Positions 15,343 through 24,502 of a DNA stretch of 64,000 bases are shown piece by piece. A program made the translations under genes and the position numbers. Every line of letters starts with the position of its first letter. The first letter of the stretch is position 1. The notes below the pieces were generated by a model. The model was not told the origin of the DNA. It did not search any database and saw nothing but the letters and a program-made list of their open reading frames with translations. Source of the stretch: Limibacterium fermenti (GTDB lineage: Bacteria > Bacteroidota > Bacteroidia > Bacteroidales > Dysgonomonadaceae); contig NZ_CP159486.1 of the NCBI RefSeq assembly GCF_041902845.1, positions 124,001 to 188,000 on the forward strand, written 5' to 3'.

Positions 15343-17712
15343 ATGAAAATAAATCTGATTAAGATTTTTAGTATTGCCTTTTTGTTTTCATTGCTATTTG
15401 CGTGTGAAAATAATTTGGAGATGACGCTCCCACAAGGACCTCAGGGAGAAAAAGGTGATAAAGGAGATCCGGGCCTATCGGCATTTGATCTTTGGAAAGA
15501 AGTGTACGGAAAAGACCCGAATACGCCAATAGACGAATTTTTTAACTCATTAAAAGGAAAAGATGGCGCAGACGGACTTACTCCTTATATCAAAAATGAT
15601 AACTGGTGGATTGGCGACAAAGATACGGGCGTTCCTGCGAGAGGACAGGACGGAAAGACTCCGACGGTTGAGATTGGACCGGGGCCCGATTATTTCTGGA
15701 TCATTGATGGTACCGCCACTACGGTCTCTGCAAAAGGGATCGACGGGAAAGATGGAAAAGACGGTAAGGACGGATTTACTCCTGTATTGGGCGATAACGG
15801 CAACTGGTTTATCGATGGAAAAGATACCGATAAGCCTTGGAAAGTAATTCCCGAAATCGGTACGGACGGCAACTGGTGGATTGATGGTCTGAATACTGAA
15901 AAACCGGCCCGTGGCCCGAAAGGAGAAGACGGCTTATCGGCTTACGAATTATGGAAAGATGCCGTCGATAAGGGAGAAATGACCAATAAAGACGGTTCCG
16001 ATTACACCGGAGGCAACACGTGGGAAGAATTTCTTAAATGGTTACAAGGTGGTGATGTATCGGTATTGCATCAATACTGGACGACTCTTCCGGGTAATGA
16101 GGGGAAAACGATCGAACAGTTTATCGAAGAGTTATTCGACTGTCATTGCGACGGAATTACGGTAGGTTTGCAATTCGAAGACAAATGTATCGAGTTGAAT
16201 CCCGACGGAACATTGAAAGGAACTTATTCAGCTACCCTCCGTATCGGCGGAAAGGCCGGAACTTCGGTGAAGGTAACCGGAAAAGGGGTCGATTTAAGTG
16301 GAAACATTACAAACGACCAGACACCCATTACTTTCACTATCCAACGCGGCGACGAAAATATCCCGCTTGCTATTGAATGCACCGAGGGCGGCAATGTTGT
16401 GAACAAAACGGCTACCATCCCCGCTTTAAAATACATTAAACTGGGAAGCGCAACGACTGTTACCCAAGTACAAGGAGAACAGAAAGACGTGGTGGTGATT
16501 ACGTTTGCTGCCGCTCCTGTGGAGGTGTTTGTCGGCGGAACATTGATTTCTAGTGCGAACGGTATTGTTGAAGGTTCGGGCTGGGCCGTTTCCAATGAAG
16601 GAAAAACGTTTACCAAAACCTATGACAGAGCTGCAACCGAGCAGAAACCTACGGTTCAAGCCAAAGGGGCGGATCCTATCTGTAGTACGATTGCAAATGC
16701 ATTTACCATTCCGACCCTAACACCGGTTGAGGTTACCGGAAATCCGGTACTTGCAGTTATTCCAGGGAATAACTGCAATCTCCAACTTACTTTGCAGGGA
16801 ACCCCGGGTATGACGGTTACGGCTACGTATCCCGGATTAGCAACACCAATCAAATTAACGGAAAGTCCTGCCGGAACGTATACAACGACTGGTATTCCCA
16901 GAAAATTCACCGCGTATGATGTCACCGTCGAAGCCAAGATGGATGGCCGCGGAACGGTGAAAAAATCCGTCAGGGTTGAAGGGGCATTCTTATTTACCAA
17001 TACGCTTCAAGTTACGAATAACAACGGAACGTCAGCTACTTGGTCGAATGCGATAGTTGCAAATGAATTCAAAAATACCGGTACGGAGCCGATTATCGTT
17101 ACGTTTACAGGGAGAACAGGTAATGCCGGTGCTCAAAATATTAAAAGAAATAGCCCTTCTCATGGTGCTTATCCGTTCATTCTAAATCTCCAGCCGGGGC
17201 AAACAGAAACCGTTCAATTCTATAGAGACTATACTATTACTTTTGCCAACGGAAATTATAGCGTGAACTATACCGTATCAAATGACTGTGGGGAGAGTGC
17301 CGCGAGTGCTTCTTTCGCTATAAATAATCAGCAAAATTATAAAGCTAAGTTTACTAAGCCCGCCGGATGGGGAGGTCCCGGCCAACCGGGTGGTCCGGGT
17401 TGGGATCCTAAAGACCCCAATGCCGCTAACCCCGATATAACTTTCAACGTAGAGGTTACCAATGCGATCCCTAACTCATTCGTCGAATTCCAATTGTACA
17501 ACGGAACAGGCTACAGCGCTAAATTCAGAGGTCAGGTAGACGCGAACGGAAAACTCACCCAATCGGTTACTATGCCGGCGAAAGATTTGGCGGTAGCATT
17601 GGACGACGGATTCGCCATATTCCGATTCTTTAAAACCCAAGCTGGAAATCAACTTTTAGATCCGTACAACATCGGTGCTGAAAAAGAAACCGTAAAATTT
17701 GCATTTGAATAA
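15343..17712 (+). CDS. Large surface lipoprotein with collagen-like repeats, 789 aa
   Basis: A hydrophobic N-terminus ends in LLFAC, a lipobox with Cys21 as lipid anchor. This decides the start at 15343 over the longer frame. Next come collagen-type Gly-X-Y triplets (GPQGEKGDKGDPG at 32-44, GIDGKDGKDGKDG near 133) and a threefold motif of the form NWWIGDKDTG / NWFIDGKDTDKPW / NWWIDGLNTEKPA. LSAFDLWKEVYG and LSAYELWKDA repeat around these. The long rest is beta-rich, Ig-like sequence with a second Gly/Pro stretch (GGPGQPGGPGW). It is probably exported to the outer membrane or cell surface. It lies 21 nt before an OmpA-type gene, so the pair may form one envelope complex. Exact function unknown. 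Confidence 0.85.
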   Translation: MKINLIKIFSIAFLFSLLFACENNLEMTLPQGPQGEKGDKGDPGLSAFDLWKEVYGKDPNTPIDEFFNSLKGKDGADGLTPYIKNDNWWIGDKDTGVPARGQDGKTPTVEIGPGPDYFWIIDGTATTVSAKGIDGKDGKDGKDGFTPVLGDNGNWFIDGKDTDKPWKVIPEIGTDGNWWIDGLNTEKPARGPKGEDGLSAYELWKDAVDKGEMTNKDGSDYTGGNTWEEFLKWLQGGDVSVLHQYWTTLPGNEGKTIEQFIEELFDCHCDGITVGLQFEDKCIELNPDGTLKGTYSATLRIGGKAGTSVKVTGKGVDLSGNITNDQTPITFTIQRGDENIPLAIECTEGGNVVNKTATIPALKYIKLGSATTVTQVQGEQKDVVVITFAAAPVEVFVGGTLISSANGIVEGSGWAVSNEGKTFTKTYDRAATEQKPTVQAKGADPICSTIANAFTIPTLTPVEVTGNPVLAVIPGNNCNLQLTLQGTPGMTVTATYPGLATPIKLTESPAGTYTTTGIPRKFTAYDVTVEAKMDGRGTVKKSVRVEGAFLFTNTLQVTNNNGTSATWSNAIVANEFKNTGTEPIIVTFTGRTGNAGAQNIKRNSPSHGAYPFILNLQPGQTETVQFYRDYTITFANGNYSVNYTVSNDCGESAASASFAINNQQNYKAKFTKPAGWGGPGQPGGPGWDPKDPNAANPDITFNVEVTNAIPNSFVEFQLYNGTGYSAKFRGQVDANGKLTQSVTMPAKDLAVALDDGFAIFRFFKTQAGNQLLDPYNIGAEKETVKFAFE

Positions 17713-17733
17713 TCAATTCGTAATAAATGGAAT

Positions 17734-18939
17734 ATGAAAAAAAATAAATTAGCATATATCCTTCTTTTAGGTTTATTCTGTATCACCGGTCCTGCCTTTG
17801 CGCAGGACACGGTTACGGAAGGCGCTTACGAGGAAGGAAAGACAAAGAGAGCCTGGGAGATCGGCGTGGGCGGTTCGGTATTCGGTTTTAGCCGTATCGA
17901 TTTTACCAACTTCCAGAAATCGACCGATAACTACAAACTCGGACTGCAACTGCGCCACAGCGTGGTAGGTCCGCACTTGTATATCGCCCGCGAGCTTAGC
18001 CCTCACTTCTACCTCGACGTGCAGGGTAATGTAGGATTTACCGAACAATACGTGAACGGTGAAGATAAACTGAAAACGCTCTTTATGGTAGGCCCCGGTC
18101 TCCAGTGGCGTTTGGGTGAATATTTCGACTCCAAATATGTAGATCCTTTTTTTCGTGTGGGCGTAAGCTATATGAAGAAAAATTTCAGCATGAAATACCA
18201 GGGAACCGAGGGAACGCTACCCGAAGAAATGTCGTGGGTGCTCGAGAACCTGTACAATAAGGAGGGTGCCGATCGGAATGAAATGTTTCCCATATCGTTT
18301 GGTGCCGGAGTGAACGGTTGGTTGAGCGATAATTTCGGGATTGGTCTTCAAGGGGACTATCTGTTGATGCCGCATCAAAATGTAGCCAATTCCCTGCAAG
18401 GGACGGTTCGGTTGATTTGGCGCATCGGCGGAAGATCCAAGAAACGCCCCCCGGTAGTGCAATATGTCGAGAAGATCGTGCAGGCGCCGCCCGTGGAAAA
18501 GATTGTTGAAAAAATTGTGGAAGTGCCGGCGGAAGTAATTGAAACGCCGTCTACCGAAATCTGCGAACTGTTCAACAATATCTACTTTGAGTTTGATAAG
18601 TCGGATATCCGTCCGATAAGTTACGAAACACTGGATAAGATTGCCGATATACTCAAAGCCAATACAAACAAGAAATATCTGGTGACCGGATATACCGATG
18701 CTTGGGGCAGTGCCGCATATAATATCGGCTTGTCGCAACGCCGTGCCGCAGCGGTCATTAAGGCTTTGGAGGATAGAGGTGTCCCGGCGAATATCTTGAA
18801 ATCGAGAGGTGTAGGTAAGAAAATCTCGTACGCTCCTACCGGTGAATCGAATCAGGTAAGGGAAGGCGACCGGAAAGTGACGGTTGAGATTATCACAAAT
18901 CTTGATTACTGGAACTTTATGCCAAAGAACGACCTGTAG
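17734..18939 (+). CDS. OmpA-family outer-membrane protein, 401 aa
   Basis: A signal peptide (cleavage after GPAFA, residue 23) precedes an N-terminal region of alternating aromatic/polar strands expected to form a beta-barrel. A short valine/glutamate-rich linker (VEKIVQAPPVEKIVEKIVEV) joins it to a C-terminal OmpA domain with IYFEFDKSDIRP and GYTDAWGSAAYNIGLSQRRA, which bind peptidoglycan. It anchors the outer membrane to the wall. It is the second gene of an operon with the collagen-like lipoprotein and ends at a clear terminator. The organisation resembles the major OmpA-like proteins of Porphyromonas/Tannerella, but orthology is not shown. Confidence 0.92.
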   Translation: MKKNKLAYILLLGLFCITGPAFAQDTVTEGAYEEGKTKRAWEIGVGGSVFGFSRIDFTNFQKSTDNYKLGLQLRHSVVGPHLYIARELSPHFYLDVQGNVGFTEQYVNGEDKLKTLFMVGPGLQWRLGEYFDSKYVDPFFRVGVSYMKKNFSMKYQGTEGTLPEEMSWVLENLYNKEGADRNEMFPISFGAGVNGWLSDNFGIGLQGDYLLMPHQNVANSLQGTVRLIWRIGGRSKKRPPVVQYVEKIVQAPPVEKIVEKIVEVPAEVIETPSTEICELFNNIYFEFDKSDIRPISYETLDKIADILKANTNKKYLVTGYTDAWGSAAYNIGLSQRRAAAVIKALEDRGVPANILKSRGVGKKISYAPTGESNQVREGDRKVTVEIITNLDYWNFMPKNDL

Positions 18940-18968
18940 AGGTATTTCTAAAACTAATTTTGAAAAAA

Positions 18969-19004
18969 AGCTGTCTCACAATAAAAAGTGAGGTGGCTTT
19001 TTTT
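18969..19004 (+). terminator. Terminator of the OmpA operon
   Basis: An 11-bp stem (18969-18979 with 18988-18998, several GU pairs) is followed by TTTTTTT. Confidence 0.85.
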
Positions 19005-19016
19005 ATATATAAAAGA

Positions 19017-19048
19017 GAGAGGCTATCTGAAACGTCAGATAGCCTCTC
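19017..19048 (-). terminator. Terminator of the PepSY-like gene
   Basis: Perfect 14-bp stem (19017-19030 with 19035-19048) and an AACG loop. On the minus strand it is followed by a T-rich tract, so it serves the leftward gene and together with the preceding hairpin forms a back-to-back pair. Confidence 0.75.
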
Positions 19049-19124
19049 GTTGAAATTGAAGATTAGAAAAGTTCCACAATTAATTATTTATATCAAGATC
19101 GTGTAAGCCTCTGTTGATTGTTTA

Positions 19125-19775
19125 TTAGTGCAATGGAGTATCTTCAATTTCTTGTTGCGTTTCCGTTTCGGCCGGAACGCTGTCAAGAGTGGTTTCTTCA
19201 CCTTCACTATTGAAGTAGAATGTCTTTGACGATTTATCTTCCTTGTTGGTAGCCACTACTTTCGTCAGTTGCTTTTCTGCGTTATATTGAAGTGCATTCA
19301 GTTCGTACGTTTCCGATACCGTGCGTACCGCAGCTTGAACCTTTTCATTCAATTCTTCAAACGTGATATCGGCAAAACCGTCATCCTGACTTACAGAAGA
19401 CATTTCGGCGGAAGGTTCCTGCACCTCTTCTTTTACTTCTTGTTCAGGAACTTCTTCCCATGTCGTTTGCTTTCCTTCTGCATCGAGGTACAATACTTCG
19501 GACGATTGATCGGCTTTTTTAGTCGCTTCTACTTTGGTCACTTGCTTTTCAGCGTGATACTTCAGCGTTTTTACGTCGTATTCTCCGGCAAGCGCGTTGA
19601 TCGCCGCTTGTACCGCTTCGGGAAGTTCTTCCAATTTCACATCCGTGAACCCGTCATCTTGTTGTACCGATATCGCTACCAAATTACTGTTTATGGCATC
19701 GGCTGCCTGAATTGCCGTACTTGTTGCGAACAGCCCCGCTGCGAACAATGTGATAGATAAAATAACTTTTTTCAT
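19125..19775 (-). CDS. Exported protein with two tandem PepSY-like repeats, 216 aa
   Basis: A signal peptide (MKKVILSITLFAAGLFATS) with likely cleavage near IQAAD targets it to the periplasm or surface. Two similar units follow: QQDDGFTDVKLEELPEAVQA..LKYHAEKQVTKVEA and SQDDGFADITFEELNEKVQA..LQYNAEKQLTKVVA, each ending in a D/E-K-SS-x-x-x-YF/LD-x-EG motif. This resembles the PepSY-like (DUF2874) beta-lactamase-inhibitor-type fold, normally present once or twice. An acidic linker (EVPEQEVKEEVQEPS) joins the copies. It stands alone between two terminators and a divergent kinase gene. Its partner is unknown. Confidence 0.85.
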   Translation of the reverse strand: MKKVILSITLFAAGLFATSTAIQAADAINSNLVAISVQQDDGFTDVKLEELPEAVQAAINALAGEYDVKTLKYHAEKQVTKVEATKKADQSSEVLYLDAEGKQTTWEEVPEQEVKEEVQEPSAEMSSVSQDDGFADITFEELNEKVQAAVRTVSETYELNALQYNAEKQLTKVVATNKEDKSSKTFYFNSEGEETTLDSVPAETETQQEIEDTPLH

Positions 19776-20143
19776 AACCGTAAATTTTTAATATGAATAC
19801 TATAAAATAATTTCTTTTTTATTCGAAAGACCAACCATTGTTGAGCCTTGCTTTCGCAGATATATAACCAAATACCGTACAAAAAAAACGCATCGAATGT
19901 CAATCGGTACTTAAAACGAAATCAATCAACCCGATAAATAAATTTGAGAAGAATCGCCTCTTTTCCGGGAACTGTGGAATGGGTGTGGAAACTGTGGAAT
20001 CATTCCACAGTCGGGTTGTGGAATAAGTCATTCGCCGAGGGCGCGCGCTCCGGGAGACGCCCCCGGTAAGAGTATCTTTTGTGTTGCTGCTTCCCTCTTT
20101 TTATTTATCTTTGGACGTACAAAATGATTCAATCATAAAGGTG
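19776..20143. other. Divergent intergenic region of the PepSY-like and hybrid-kinase genes
   Basis: 367 bp without a gene. It contains a cluster of TGTGGAA-type sequences at 19967-20023, including a perfect palindrome (19991-20000 with 20002-20011, ACTGTGGAAT arms), and the -7 box at 20106-20113 of the kinase gene. Confidence 0.6.
20106..20113 (+). promoter_or_regulatory. -7 box of the hybrid kinase gene
   Basis: TATCTTTG, with a TTG about 20 bp upstream. The box lies upstream of the ATG at 20144 and inside the longer frame, so it supports the later start. Confidence 0.6.
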
Positions 20144-22582
20144 ATGGCAGCAGCAACGTCTTTTGAGCATACGATACGGATAAAAATAGGATTGATATTT
20201 TTTGTAATCATCCTCTTTTTTGCGGGTATATTGATCTATTCGTATACCTTAAAAAGAAATATGGATGAGCAACAGAAGGAGATACAGCAATATAATCAAT
20301 TACTTTCGCGCACGAACCGCCTGATGATTTCGGTGCAGGAAGCGCAGCACATTATTAATGCTTATCTGGGGTCCCCGCGCCGCGCTTATCGACAACAATA
20401 CGATTCGATTTCGGCGGACATCTATCGCCAAACGATTCAAATCCGGGATTTCTTATCGCAAAACGATCAACAGATTTTGTTGGAAAACATGCTTGATTTG
20501 TTGGATGAAAAGAATACGATTGTCAGGAGCCTTACCATGCAGTTCAGGGGCCAAAATCCGTTAAATGAGCTTGACCGGAAAATCGACGATTACAACAACC
20601 TGATGCGCGACTCGCTTATTGTAACCAGCAAGAAGGACACCACGCTTATCCTTCAGGAAAAAAAGGGTTTCTGGAGCCGGTTAAGGGCCCTCTTTAACCC
20701 GGATCATCCGGGCGATACGACCCTGAAAATAGCTTCACAGGAGAAAGATACGCTGATGAAGTTGCGGGTCGATACGGTGGTATATTCCGATCTTAAAAAT
20801 ATCACCCAAGAAGCGTCCAAGACTTACTCTTCAAAAATTCAAGGCATTGAAAGGCAGGTACGGGATATGGTATTGGCGGAGCAAAACATTTCGCTGCAAC
20901 TTTCGCAGTTGATCACCGAGCTCTATAATCAAACCCTCAAAACTGCCCAGAAGGGAATCGAAAACAGCGGACGGCTTTCGCAACGCATATTCGTATTTTC
21001 CATTATTACCGGAGTCTTATCGTTGCTGTTGATTATGACGATCATCTTTTTTATTATCAGTGACCTGAACAAGGGGCAGCGTGCGCGGATGGATCTGGCC
21101 CGGGAGAAGCAATTGACTGAAGAGCTCATGGAAAGCCGTCATAAACTGTTGCTTTCGGTATCACACGATATAAAAACGCCGCTGAGCTCGATGATGGGCT
21201 ATATGGAACTGTGGAATATGGAGGAGACGTCGCCCGCCCGCAAGAAACAGTTGCGCTCGGCGCAGAATTCAGGGAAGCATATCCTGAGCCTGCTGACGAA
21301 CTTACTCGAATTCTCACGCCTCGAACAAAATACGGGCCGGCGAGTCAATAGCCGGTTCCGATTGAACGACATTTTGAACGAAATTGTCGATATGTTCCGT
21401 CCGTTCACCGAAGAGAAAAATATACGCATCGCTTACCGTAGCCAACTGCCGGATTCGTTATTCGTCGAAACCGATTATACGATTCTCAAACAAATACTGT
21501 CGAATGTATTATCGAATGCGGTGAAATATACCCTCAAAGGCGGGGTGACCCTGGACGTGAAAAAGGAAAGACGCTTTATTTTTGTCATCACCGATACGGG
21601 CATCGGGATCGATCAAAAAGATCGGGATAAGATATTCAAGCCCTTCTCGCGGATAAATAATACGTTGAGAACGGAAGGAACCGGCTTTGGTCTGTATGTG
21701 ACCAAAGGGTTGGTGGATTCCCTGGGAGGAACGATTGGTATTGCATCGAAAAAAGAAAAAGGAACAACGGTAACGATTGAACTTCCTTTGCAGGAAGTGG
21801 AGCCGATGCACCCTGAGGCTCTTTCCGCCGGCGCCCGTAAGGACGATGTTCCGTCCGGGAAGAAGCATTATCGTCATGTCCTTATTGTGGAAGATGATGC
21901 GGCTTTGGGCAATATGATCCGTGAGTTTTTAACGCGCCAAGGCTATGAAGTTACTCTGTGTAGCCATCTTGATGAGATGAAGAAGGTGATGCAAGGCTGT
22001 GTCGCTTTTGATATTGTTTTTACGGATATGAATATGATGACTATTTCCGGATACGATATTCTGCATGCGATCCGGAAAGGTTACCCGACCATCCCGGTGT
22101 GGTTGATGACGGCTTATGACGATTATACGGAGCAAAAAGCCTTGAAAGAGGGATTCGACGGGTTCATTACCAAGCCGATTAAAATGAATGCGCTTCTTTC
22201 CATTCTCTCGGCGGGACAAGTGCCGGATGTATCGGAAAAGATAGAAATGGAGTTCCCTCTGCTATGGGGGCTTTTTAATGACGAAAACGCGATCAGGGAA
22301 ATTCTTTCGAAATTCGTCGAAACTACCTACCGCGATACGGATCAGTTAGAAGAATTCATCCGGCAAGGCGATTTTAAGGCGGCGCAACAGCTTTGCCATA
22401 AGATGCATCCGTTCCTGGCGCAACTTAATGCCGAACAGTTGGGGGATACGTTGCGCAAAATGGATTCCTTACGCGGAAAAGACGAATCGGCTTATCCTAA
22501 TTGGAAAGAAGAACTTGCGCAAACGATCCGAAATCTGCGTGCATTCGCCGATAGGATATTTCTCGCCGATAAACGCAGATGA
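20144..22582 (+). CDS. Hybrid sensor histidine kinase with receiver and HPt domains, 812 aa
   Basis: Membrane segments at about residues 12-36 and 283-310 enclose a long, coiled-coil-rich periplasmic region. The cytoplasmic part has HisKA with H341 in LLLSVSHDIKTP, HATPase with GTGFGLYVTKGL, a receiver with D628 in FTDMNMM and K in FITKPI, and a C-terminal HPt with H752 in LCHKMHPFL. Phosphate can therefore pass His-Asp-His and must leave to a separate response regulator, which is not encoded nearby. The start at 20144 has an AAAGGTG purine-rich site. It ends 15 nt from the convergent lpxH. The signal sensed is unknown. Confidence 0.93.
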   Translation: MAAATSFEHTIRIKIGLIFFVIILFFAGILIYSYTLKRNMDEQQKEIQQYNQLLSRTNRLMISVQEAQHIINAYLGSPRRAYRQQYDSISADIYRQTIQIRDFLSQNDQQILLENMLDLLDEKNTIVRSLTMQFRGQNPLNELDRKIDDYNNLMRDSLIVTSKKDTTLILQEKKGFWSRLRALFNPDHPGDTTLKIASQEKDTLMKLRVDTVVYSDLKNITQEASKTYSSKIQGIERQVRDMVLAEQNISLQLSQLITELYNQTLKTAQKGIENSGRLSQRIFVFSIITGVLSLLLIMTIIFFIISDLNKGQRARMDLAREKQLTEELMESRHKLLLSVSHDIKTPLSSMMGYMELWNMEETSPARKKQLRSAQNSGKHILSLLTNLLEFSRLEQNTGRRVNSRFRLNDILNEIVDMFRPFTEEKNIRIAYRSQLPDSLFVETDYTILKQILSNVLSNAVKYTLKGGVTLDVKKERRFIFVITDTGIGIDQKDRDKIFKPFSRINNTLRTEGTGFGLYVTKGLVDSLGGTIGIASKKEKGTTVTIELPLQEVEPMHPEALSAGARKDDVPSGKKHYRHVLIVEDDAALGNMIREFLTRQGYEVTLCSHLDEMKKVMQGCVAFDIVFTDMNMMTISGYDILHAIRKGYPTIPVWLMTAYDDYTEQKALKEGFDGFITKPIKMNALLSILSAGQVPDVSEKIEMEFPLLWGLFNDENAIREILSKFVETTYRDTDQLEEFIRQGDFKAAQQLCHKMHPFLAQLNAEQLGDTLRKMDSLRGKDESAYPNWKEELAQTIRNLRAFADRIFLADKRR

Positions 22583-22597
22583 AATGTTCCCGGTGCT

Positions 22598-23338
22598 TTA
22601 CCGGAAGGTGAGGAGTTGCATGGAGTTCCCGTCGAATACGGCATAGGAAAAAAAGCGAATCCAGTCTCCCAATAAAATGATCCGTGCGTGGGGAGGAAGC
22701 GGATAATCGAGCATAAGGTGGCGGTGTCCGAAAACAAAGAAATCTACGTCGGGCGTTTTTTGCAACTGCTGCCGGGCAAATTGTATCAAGTATTCTTTCT
22801 CTTCACCCAGAAAGTCGATCATCCCCCCATTCTCGCGACTGTGGTTCGACCAGGCATGGGCCAAAGGAATGGTCCAACGCGGATGAACGGCGGAGAATAA
22901 TACCCGTAGGAATTTACTGTGGAAAACGCGTTGTAAAAAGCCGAAAGATCCGGAAGTGTCTCCGAGTCCGTCGCCATGTGCCATGAAAAAAGTCTTGCCG
23001 TATAAATCGGTTACAAACGGTTCGAAATGCAACTTCATCCCGCACTCTTCGCTCAGATAATCGGTGAGCCACATATCGTGGTTGCCGGTGAAAAAATGCA
23101 CCTCTACGCCCGAGTCGGTAACGTCGGCGAGCTTACCCAAAATACGTGTAAATCCTTTCGGCACCACATATTTGTATTCGTACCAATAATCGAATAGATC
23201 GCCCAATATATAAATAGCCTTTGCGTCTTGTCTCGCAATGTCGAGCCAACGGCATAGCTTGCGTTCCGTATCACGGGTATCGGCATGCATTTTAGAGCCC
23301 AGGTGGGCATCGGAAAGAAAATAGTATTTATTTCTCAC
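22598..23338 (-). CDS. lpxH: UDP-2,3-diacylglucosamine diphosphatase
   Basis: Splits UDP-2,3-diacylglucosamine into lipid X and UMP in lipid A synthesis, at the cytoplasmic face of the inner membrane. The calcineurin-like metallophosphoesterase motifs are all present: DAHLG near residue 10, GDLFD near 46, GNHDMW near 85, then AHGDG and FGHRH. Length (246 aa) and order match LpxH rather than LpxG or LpxI. It is followed in transcription by nothing on this strand and meets the hybrid kinase tail to tail. Confidence 0.92.
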   Translation of the reverse strand: MRNKYYFLSDAHLGSKMHADTRDTERKLCRWLDIARQDAKAIYILGDLFDYWYEYKYVVPKGFTRILGKLADVTDSGVEVHFFTGNHDMWLTDYLSEECGMKLHFEPFVTDLYGKTFFMAHGDGLGDTSGSFGFLQRVFHSKFLRVLFSAVHPRWTIPLAHAWSNHSRENGGMIDFLGEEKEYLIQFARQQLQKTPDVDFFVFGHRHLMLDYPLPPHARIILLGDWIRFFSYAVFDGNSMQLLTFR

Positions 23339-23357
23339 GTCGTTGTCGGATCGGTTA

Positions 23358-23675
23358 TTACATCATACCCAATTCCAACAGCGCTTCTTCGCTCATCATG
23401 GATTTGTCCCAAGGCGGTTCGAAGGTGAGATTGATATTCACGCTTTTTATTTCGCTGATCGATTCGAGTTTCATCTGCACGTCCATCAAGATGAAATCCG
23501 CCGCAGGGCAGTTGGGAGAAGTAAATGTCATTTCGATGTTCACGTTGAACTCATCGTCGATATCTACATCGTAAATCATGCCCAAATCGAAGATATTCAC
23601 CGGGATTTCCGGGTCATATACGGTGCGAAGCATCACGACGATCTGATCTTGTATTTTTTGTAATTCTTCGTTCAT
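23358..23675 (-). CDS. DUF59 / SufT-like iron-sulfur assembly protein, 105 aa
   Basis: The whole protein is one DUF59 (MIP18-like) domain: VYDPEIPVNIFDLGMIYDV, then the SPNCPAADFI stretch with the conserved cysteine, and FEPPWDKSMMSEEAL near the end. Proteins of this family help mature Fe-S proteins, as PaaD or SufT. It is 19 nt upstream of lpxH and 21 nt downstream of radC on the same strand, so radC, this gene and lpxH may share a transcript. Its clients are unknown. Confidence 0.9.
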   Translation of the reverse strand: MNEELQKIQDQIVVMLRTVYDPEIPVNIFDLGMIYDVDIDDEFNVNIEMTFTSPNCPAADFILMDVQMKLESISEIKSVNINLTFEPPWDKSMMSEEALLELGMM

Positions 23676-23696
23676 AGTTTTCTTTTTTATTCCTTC

Positions 23697-24398
23697 TTAT
23701 AATATTCCTTCATCGGCGAAGCTGTAATACACGGCATCGGCGATAATCAGATGATCGAGTAATGAAATCTCCATCAATGCGGCCGCTTCTTTCAGTTTCT
23801 TTGTGACACGGATATCCTGCTCGCTGGGCTTGCAACTTCCCGAAGGGTGATTGTGCCCCAGAATAATGCCCGAAGCGTAATCGTTCAAGGCTTCCCGAAG
23901 GATAAGCCTGACATCCACTACCGTTCCCGATATACCTCCGCGGCTCACGAGGAGCGGGGAGATGACTTGATTGGAATGATCCAGCAATAAAGCCCACGAT
24001 GCTTCGTATGGCAAATCGCACAGCATGGGAGAGAGGTCTTCGTATGCATCGTGCGATGACCGGATCTTTTTGCGCTGCTCCCGCTGGCTCTCTTTTCTTC
24101 TGCGTCCCAACTCCATCGCCGCAATAATGGTGATGGCTTTGGCTGGCCCGATACCCGAAAAATTATTTACCAAGTCGCTTATCGTGAAACGGCTCAACTT
24201 GTTCAAATCGTTGTCGGCTTTGCGCAAAATGTCTTTGCAAAGATCCACAGCACTCTCCTTGCTGCTTCCCGAACCAATAAGAATGGCAAGTAGCTCGGAG
24301 TCCGACAAGGCCGCAACGCCTTTCAATAAAAGCTTTTCACGCGGACGGTCTTCTTCGGCCCATTGTTTGATACTTATCTTTGACGTATCGGACATCAT
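23697..24398 (-). CDS. radC: RadC-family JAB/MPN-domain protein, 233 aa
   Basis: An N-terminal helix-hairpin-helix region (FSGIGPAKAITIIAAMELG) and a C-terminal JAMM metalloprotease-like motif GHNHPSGSCKPSEQD define the DUF2466/RadC family. Despite the name, a role in recombinational repair is not established. The tandem ATGs at 24398/24395 leave the exact start open. A perfect -7 box lies 29 nt upstream. It opens the leftward run toward lpxH. Confidence 0.93.
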   Translation of the reverse strand: MMSDTSKISIKQWAEEDRPREKLLLKGVAALSDSELLAILIGSGSSKESAVDLCKDILRKADNDLNKLSRFTISDLVNNFSGIGPAKAITIIAAMELGRRRKESQREQRKKIRSSHDAYEDLSPMLCDLPYEASWALLLDHSNQVISPLLVSRGGISGTVVDVRLILREALNDYASGIILGHNHPSGSCKPSEQDIRVTKKLKEAAALMEISLLDHLIIADAVYYSFADEGIL

Positions 24399-24426
24399 CC
24401 ATCAGATTTTAGCGGATATCTGCCCA

Positions 24427-24434
24427 CAAAGATA
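24427..24434 (-). promoter_or_regulatory. -7 box of radC
   Basis: TATCTTTG on the minus strand, between the efp terminator and the radC start. Confidence 0.6.
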
Positions 24435-24438
24435 GCAT

Positions 24439-24465
24439 AAAAAAAGACATCTTAAAAAAGATGTC
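24439..24465 (-). terminator. Terminator of efp
   Basis: GACATCTT (24446-24453) pairs with AAGATGTC (24458-24465) across an AAAA loop. On the minus strand seven T follow directly. Confidence 0.85.
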
Positions 24466-24502
24466 CTTTAGGATGTAGGATGTATATTAAAAAAATGAAT
24501 GC

